The notes beneath the pieces are model-generated. The model was not told the origin of the DNA, did not search any database, and was given only the letters and a program-made list of their open reading frames with translations. From JBMNRY01 sp050944915 (GTDB lineage: Bacteria; Bacillota; Limnochordia; JAAZLZ01): 14,640 bases of DNA. Location: positions 1 to 14,640 of the forward strand of contig JBMNRY010000050.1 in the NCBI GenBank assembly GCA_050944915.1, read 5' to 3'. The first letter of the stretch is position 1. Each line of letters opens with the position of its first letter. Made by a program: the position numbers and the translations under genes. This document shows positions 12,354 through 14,640 of this stretch, piece after piece.

Positions 12354-14207
12354 ATGCAGCGGCTCATATTGGGCAACAAGAACAAGATTGCTCTAATTAG
12401 TGGAATCTTGATTGCCACAGCTTTTATTAGTAAATGGACGATGGCTAACCTGGGTGTATTTCGGTGGGCATTAATCATCGCCTCGATTTTGGGTGTTACC
12501 CCCATCGCTATCCAAGCCTATCAGGCCTTAAGGGTCAAGGTGGTTAGCATCGATGTCTTAGTGACCATCGCCGTCGCCGGTGCCTTCTTGATTCAAAACT
12601 TTGAGGAATCGGCCATCGTCACCTTCCTGTTCCTCTTCGGCGCCTATTTAGAACAGCGAACCTTAGATAAAACCCGCTCCGCCATCAGGGAACTGACGGA
12701 GATGGCACCGGAAAGTGCCCTCAAACAAATGGAGGATGGCCAGTTCGTCGAAGTCGAAGTCGATGATGTGGACATCGGTGATGTTTTGCTAGTCAAAACC
12801 GGCGCCAAGGTGCCCGTCGATGGTACGGTAATCTCCGGCGAAGGCAGCGTCAATGAAGCCAGCATCACCGGGGAATCCATCCCCGTCGAGAAAGAACAGG
12901 GGTCGAAGGTGTATGCCGGGACCATTTTAGATAACGGTACCTTGCAAATCGTTGCCGACCGGGTGGGGGAGGATACGACCTTTGGTAGGATTATCGAGCT
13001 AGTCGAGGAAGCCCAAGACTCCAAATCGGAGGCAGAACGTTTCATCGACCGCTTCTCCCGCTACTACACACCGGCGGTACTCGTCCTGTCCTTCCTCATT
13101 TGGCTCATCTCTAGGGATCTGGAGCTGGCCATCATCATCCTGGTGTTGGGCTGTCCGGGTGCTTTAGTTATCGGTGTTCCCGTCTCCAATGTGGCCGGTA
13201 TTGGCAATGGAGCCCGTCATGGAGTCCTTCTCAAAGGTAGTGAGGTCATCAGCGACTTTAGCCGGCTAGATACCATGGTCTTCGATAAGACTGGTACCCT
13301 TACCATGGGTAATCCGTCGGTGGCCGAAATCGAGTATTACGGGAAAGACATCGACGAAGCCTTAGCTTATCTAGCCAGTGTGGAACGGGAATCGGACCAT
13401 CCCTTAGCTAAGGCTGTTCTGGAGGAAATCGGTGATGTCCAATTCTTCACCGTAGAAAACACAGAAGTGATCAAGGGGGAAGGCATCATAGCCACCGTTG
13501 ATGGCCACCGGGTAGCCGTAGGGAACGTGGCCTTGATGGAGCGAGAGAACGTCCCCCTTGATGAACAGGTCCAATCCGATGTAGCCCGTTTCGAGACAAA
13601 GGGTAATTCCCTAGTCCTCACCGCCGTCGACGGAGAGCTGAAGATCCTAATGGGTGTCCGGGACCAGATCCGTCCGGGGGTCAAGGAAGAACTGCAACGG
13701 CTGAAGAGATTAGGGGTCAAGAACCTGATCATGTTGTCGGGGGATAACCAAGGTACAGTTGATGTGGTCAGCCGGGAATTAGGCCTAACGGAAGCCCATG
13801 GCCATATGCTGCCTGAACATAAGGCAGAAAAGATCAAAGAATTGATGGACGAAGGTCACATTGTTGCCTTCGTCGGGGATGGGGTTAATGATAGTCCTTC
13901 CTTAGCCTTGGCCCAAATCGGGATTGCCATGGGTAGCGGCACCGATGTGGCCATTGAGACATCGGATGTGGTCTTGATGAATTCCGATTTTAGTCGGCTG
14001 CCCCACGCCTTAGGCTTAGCTAAGGCTACCGCGAGGAATATGAAACAAAACATCGTCATCGCGGTCGGTGTGGTCCTCCTCCTGTTGGCTAGTGTCCTAT
14101 TCAGCGACTGGATGAATATGTCCATCGGGATGTTAGTCCACGAAGGTAGCATCTTAGCTGTAATCCTCAATGGGATGCGCTTATTGAGATACCGCCTGCG
14201 GACCTAA
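12354..14207 (+). CDS. heavy-metal P1B-type ATPase with CPG motif
   Basis: A 617-residue metal-transporting P-type ATPase with eight likely helices (four, two, two). Seen in order: SITGESIPVE (actuator, TGES near 172-175), GCPGALVIG in the metal-binding helix (CPG near 267-269), VFDKTGTLTMG (phosphorylation Asp near 311), SDHPLAKA (nucleotide-binding HP near 349), GDGVNDSPS (hinge), and a last helix with MLVHEGSILAVILNGMRLL (HEG near 596). CPG replaces the common CPC or SPC, and HEGS recalls the HEGGT of P1B-4 pumps, so metal choice is uncertain; Zn/Cd, Co or Fe(II) export are all possible. No N-terminal HMA domain is present; a separate HMA gene follows. The ATG at 12354 sits behind AAGGGGTGAG; an earlier GTG at 12318 is less likely. 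It begins 80 bases after the RIC gene. Confidence 0.94.
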   Translation: MQRLILGNKNKIALISGILIATAFISKWTMANLGVFRWALIIASILGVTPIAIQAYQALRVKVVSIDVLVTIAVAGAFLIQNFEESAIVTFLFLFGAYLEQRTLDKTRSAIRELTEMAPESALKQMEDGQFVEVEVDDVDIGDVLLVKTGAKVPVDGTVISGEGSVNEASITGESIPVEKEQGSKVYAGTILDNGTLQIVADRVGEDTTFGRIIELVEEAQDSKSEAERFIDRFSRYYTPAVLVLSFLIWLISRDLELAIIILVLGCPGALVIGVPVSNVAGIGNGARHGVLLKGSEVISDFSRLDTMVFDKTGTLTMGNPSVAEIEYYGKDIDEALAYLASVERESDHPLAKAVLEEIGDVQFFTVENTEVIKGEGIIATVDGHRVAVGNVALMERENVPLDEQVQSDVARFETKGNSLVLTAVDGELKILMGVRDQIRPGVKEELQRLKRLGVKNLIMLSGDNQGTVDVVSRELGLTEAHGHMLPEHKAEKIKELMDEGHIVAFVGDGVNDSPSLALAQIGIAMGSGTDVAIETSDVVLMNSDFSRLPHALGLAKATARNMKQNIVIAVGVVLLLLASVLFSDWMNMSIGMLVHEGSILAVILNGMRLLRYRLRT

Positions 14208-14243
14208 GGGTTTGGAGGAAGGGTTTTGGTCGTGAAAATAGGA

Positions 14244-14249
14244 TATAAT
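14244..14249 (+). promoter_or_regulatory. isolated -10 hexamer before the HMA gene
   Basis: A perfect TATAAT lies 50 bases upstream of the HMA start, after the ATPase stop. No convincing -35 is found 16-18 bases upstream, so a separate promoter for the HMA gene is only possible. Confidence 0.25.
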
Positions 14250-14298
14250 CCAATTGAGGGGAAGTCTAATCAAAATCTTCATGGAGGGAGAAGGGAAT

Positions 14299-14526
14299 AT
14301 GAAAACGGCTACAATCCAATTGGAGACACTAGCATGTCCATCCTGTATGTTGAAAATTGAAGGCGCCGTCAAGGGCCTTGAAGGCGTGGAACAAGATTCG
14401 GTTAAGGTATTATTTAATTCCAGCAAAGTGAAATTGAGTTTCGATGAAAGCAAAGTAGCTATTGATGATATTGAAAAAACCATCACTCAGGTAGGTTACG
14501 AAGTCAAAAACTCCAAGGTCAGATAA
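14299..14526 (+). CDS. HMA-domain metal-binding protein (metallochaperone)
   Basis: A 75-residue single heavy-metal-associated domain with the ferredoxin-like beta-alpha-beta-beta-alpha-beta pattern. The metal loop is LACPSCMLKIE, with C13 and C16; the usual GMTC has become LACP-SC. Such proteins carry soft metals to partner ATPases or sense them. The ATG at 14299 is chosen because GGAGGGAG lies 8 bases upstream; earlier in-frame ATG (14281) and TTG (14254) starts have no site. The ATPase upstream lacks its own HMA domain, so this protein is its probable detached metal-binding partner, 91 bases downstream. Confidence 0.9.
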   Translation: MKTATIQLETLACPSCMLKIEGAVKGLEGVEQDSVKVLFNSSKVKLSFDESKVAIDDIEKTITQVGYEVKNSKVR

Positions 14527-14640
14527 GCTCGGTGTCTACTGCTTGTTTTTGGTAGTATAAGAATGGCGAAAATGGCAGTCTAATTTTCCAGAGTTGGGTA
14601 GAAAAAGGAGTCACCGCATAGCACCCTGGAAATAAGCCTC
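14527..14640. other. right edge, no complete gene
   Basis: No gene start was recognised. GGAG at 14607-14610 follows a run of A and looks like a ribosome site, but no ATG, GTG or TTG follows at proper spacing inside the window. TTTCCAG (14585-14591) and CTGGAAA (14626-14632) are inverted copies 34 bases apart, probably by chance. Confidence 0.3.

Noticed and set aside
12644..13045. 133-codon minus-strand frame inside the metal ATPase
   Set aside because: Serine/proline/threonine-rich antisense shadow of a clearly coding frame; the same applies to 13367-13837 and 13856-14170.
14530..14565. terminator after the HMA gene
   Set aside because: CTAC/GTAG pairing is only four bases and the T-run lies in the loop rather than after the stem.
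1..14640. CRISPR array, tRNA or rRNA genes
   Set aside because: No regularly spaced direct repeats and no tRNA- or rRNA-like sequence recognised in any intergenic region.

Overview
The window reads as a chromosomal stretch from an anaerobic, Gram-positive-type bacterium. I would guess Bacillota, in the Clostridia or a related deep class. The reasons are strong AGGAGG-like ribosome binding sites before nearly every gene, frequent GTG/TTG starts, moderate GC, and a gene set rich in oxygen-sensitive iron-sulfur and radical proteins. The tripartite transporter binding protein has an ordinary secretory signal rather than a lipoprotein signal, which leaves open a two-membrane envelope. No rRNA, tRNA, CRISPR array or intact insertion sequence was seen.

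Layout: (1) 1-644 holds no convincing gene but has three strong inverted repeats; the last abuts the transporter stop codon and is probably its terminator. (2) 645-3825, minus strand: a complete tripartite tricarboxylate transporter operon tctC-tctB-tctA, with a hairpin between tctC and tctB. (3) 3826-4261: a gene-free control region upstream of tctC with several related palindromes. (4) 4262-8107, minus strand: a six-gene metal-cluster module in the order NifX/NifB-like protein, two MinD-type ATPases carrying ferredoxin domains, an Mrp/NBP35 ATPase, a second NifX/NifB-like protein, a terminator, and a CGGC-domain protein. It resembles the orange-protein (ORP) loci of sulfate reducers and other anaerobes; no nitrogenase genes are present. 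Its promoter is a near-perfect sigma-A type flanked by two identical 12-bp palindromes. (5) 8567-11758, plus strand: pirin, an NADPH-dependent FMN reductase-type flavoprotein, a PflX-like radical SAM protein and a DUF998 membrane protein, closed by a hairpin terminator. (6) 11980-14526, plus strand: a small RIC/hemerythrin-like di-iron repair protein behind a promoter with class II CRP/FNR geometry, then a P1B-type metal ATPase with a CPG motif and no N-terminal metal-binding domain, then a separate small HMA metallochaperone.

Working together: the ORP-like module probably assembles or moves a metal-sulfur cluster. Ferredoxin-ATPases and the Mrp carrier would act on the small NifX-fold proteins. 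The RIC/ATPase/HMA set looks like a metal and nitrosative/oxidative stress unit. Both regulatory regions carry palindromes with the TGA-N6-TCA core of CRP/FNR-family sites, so redox or NO control of both is a reasonable hypothesis, but it is untested here.
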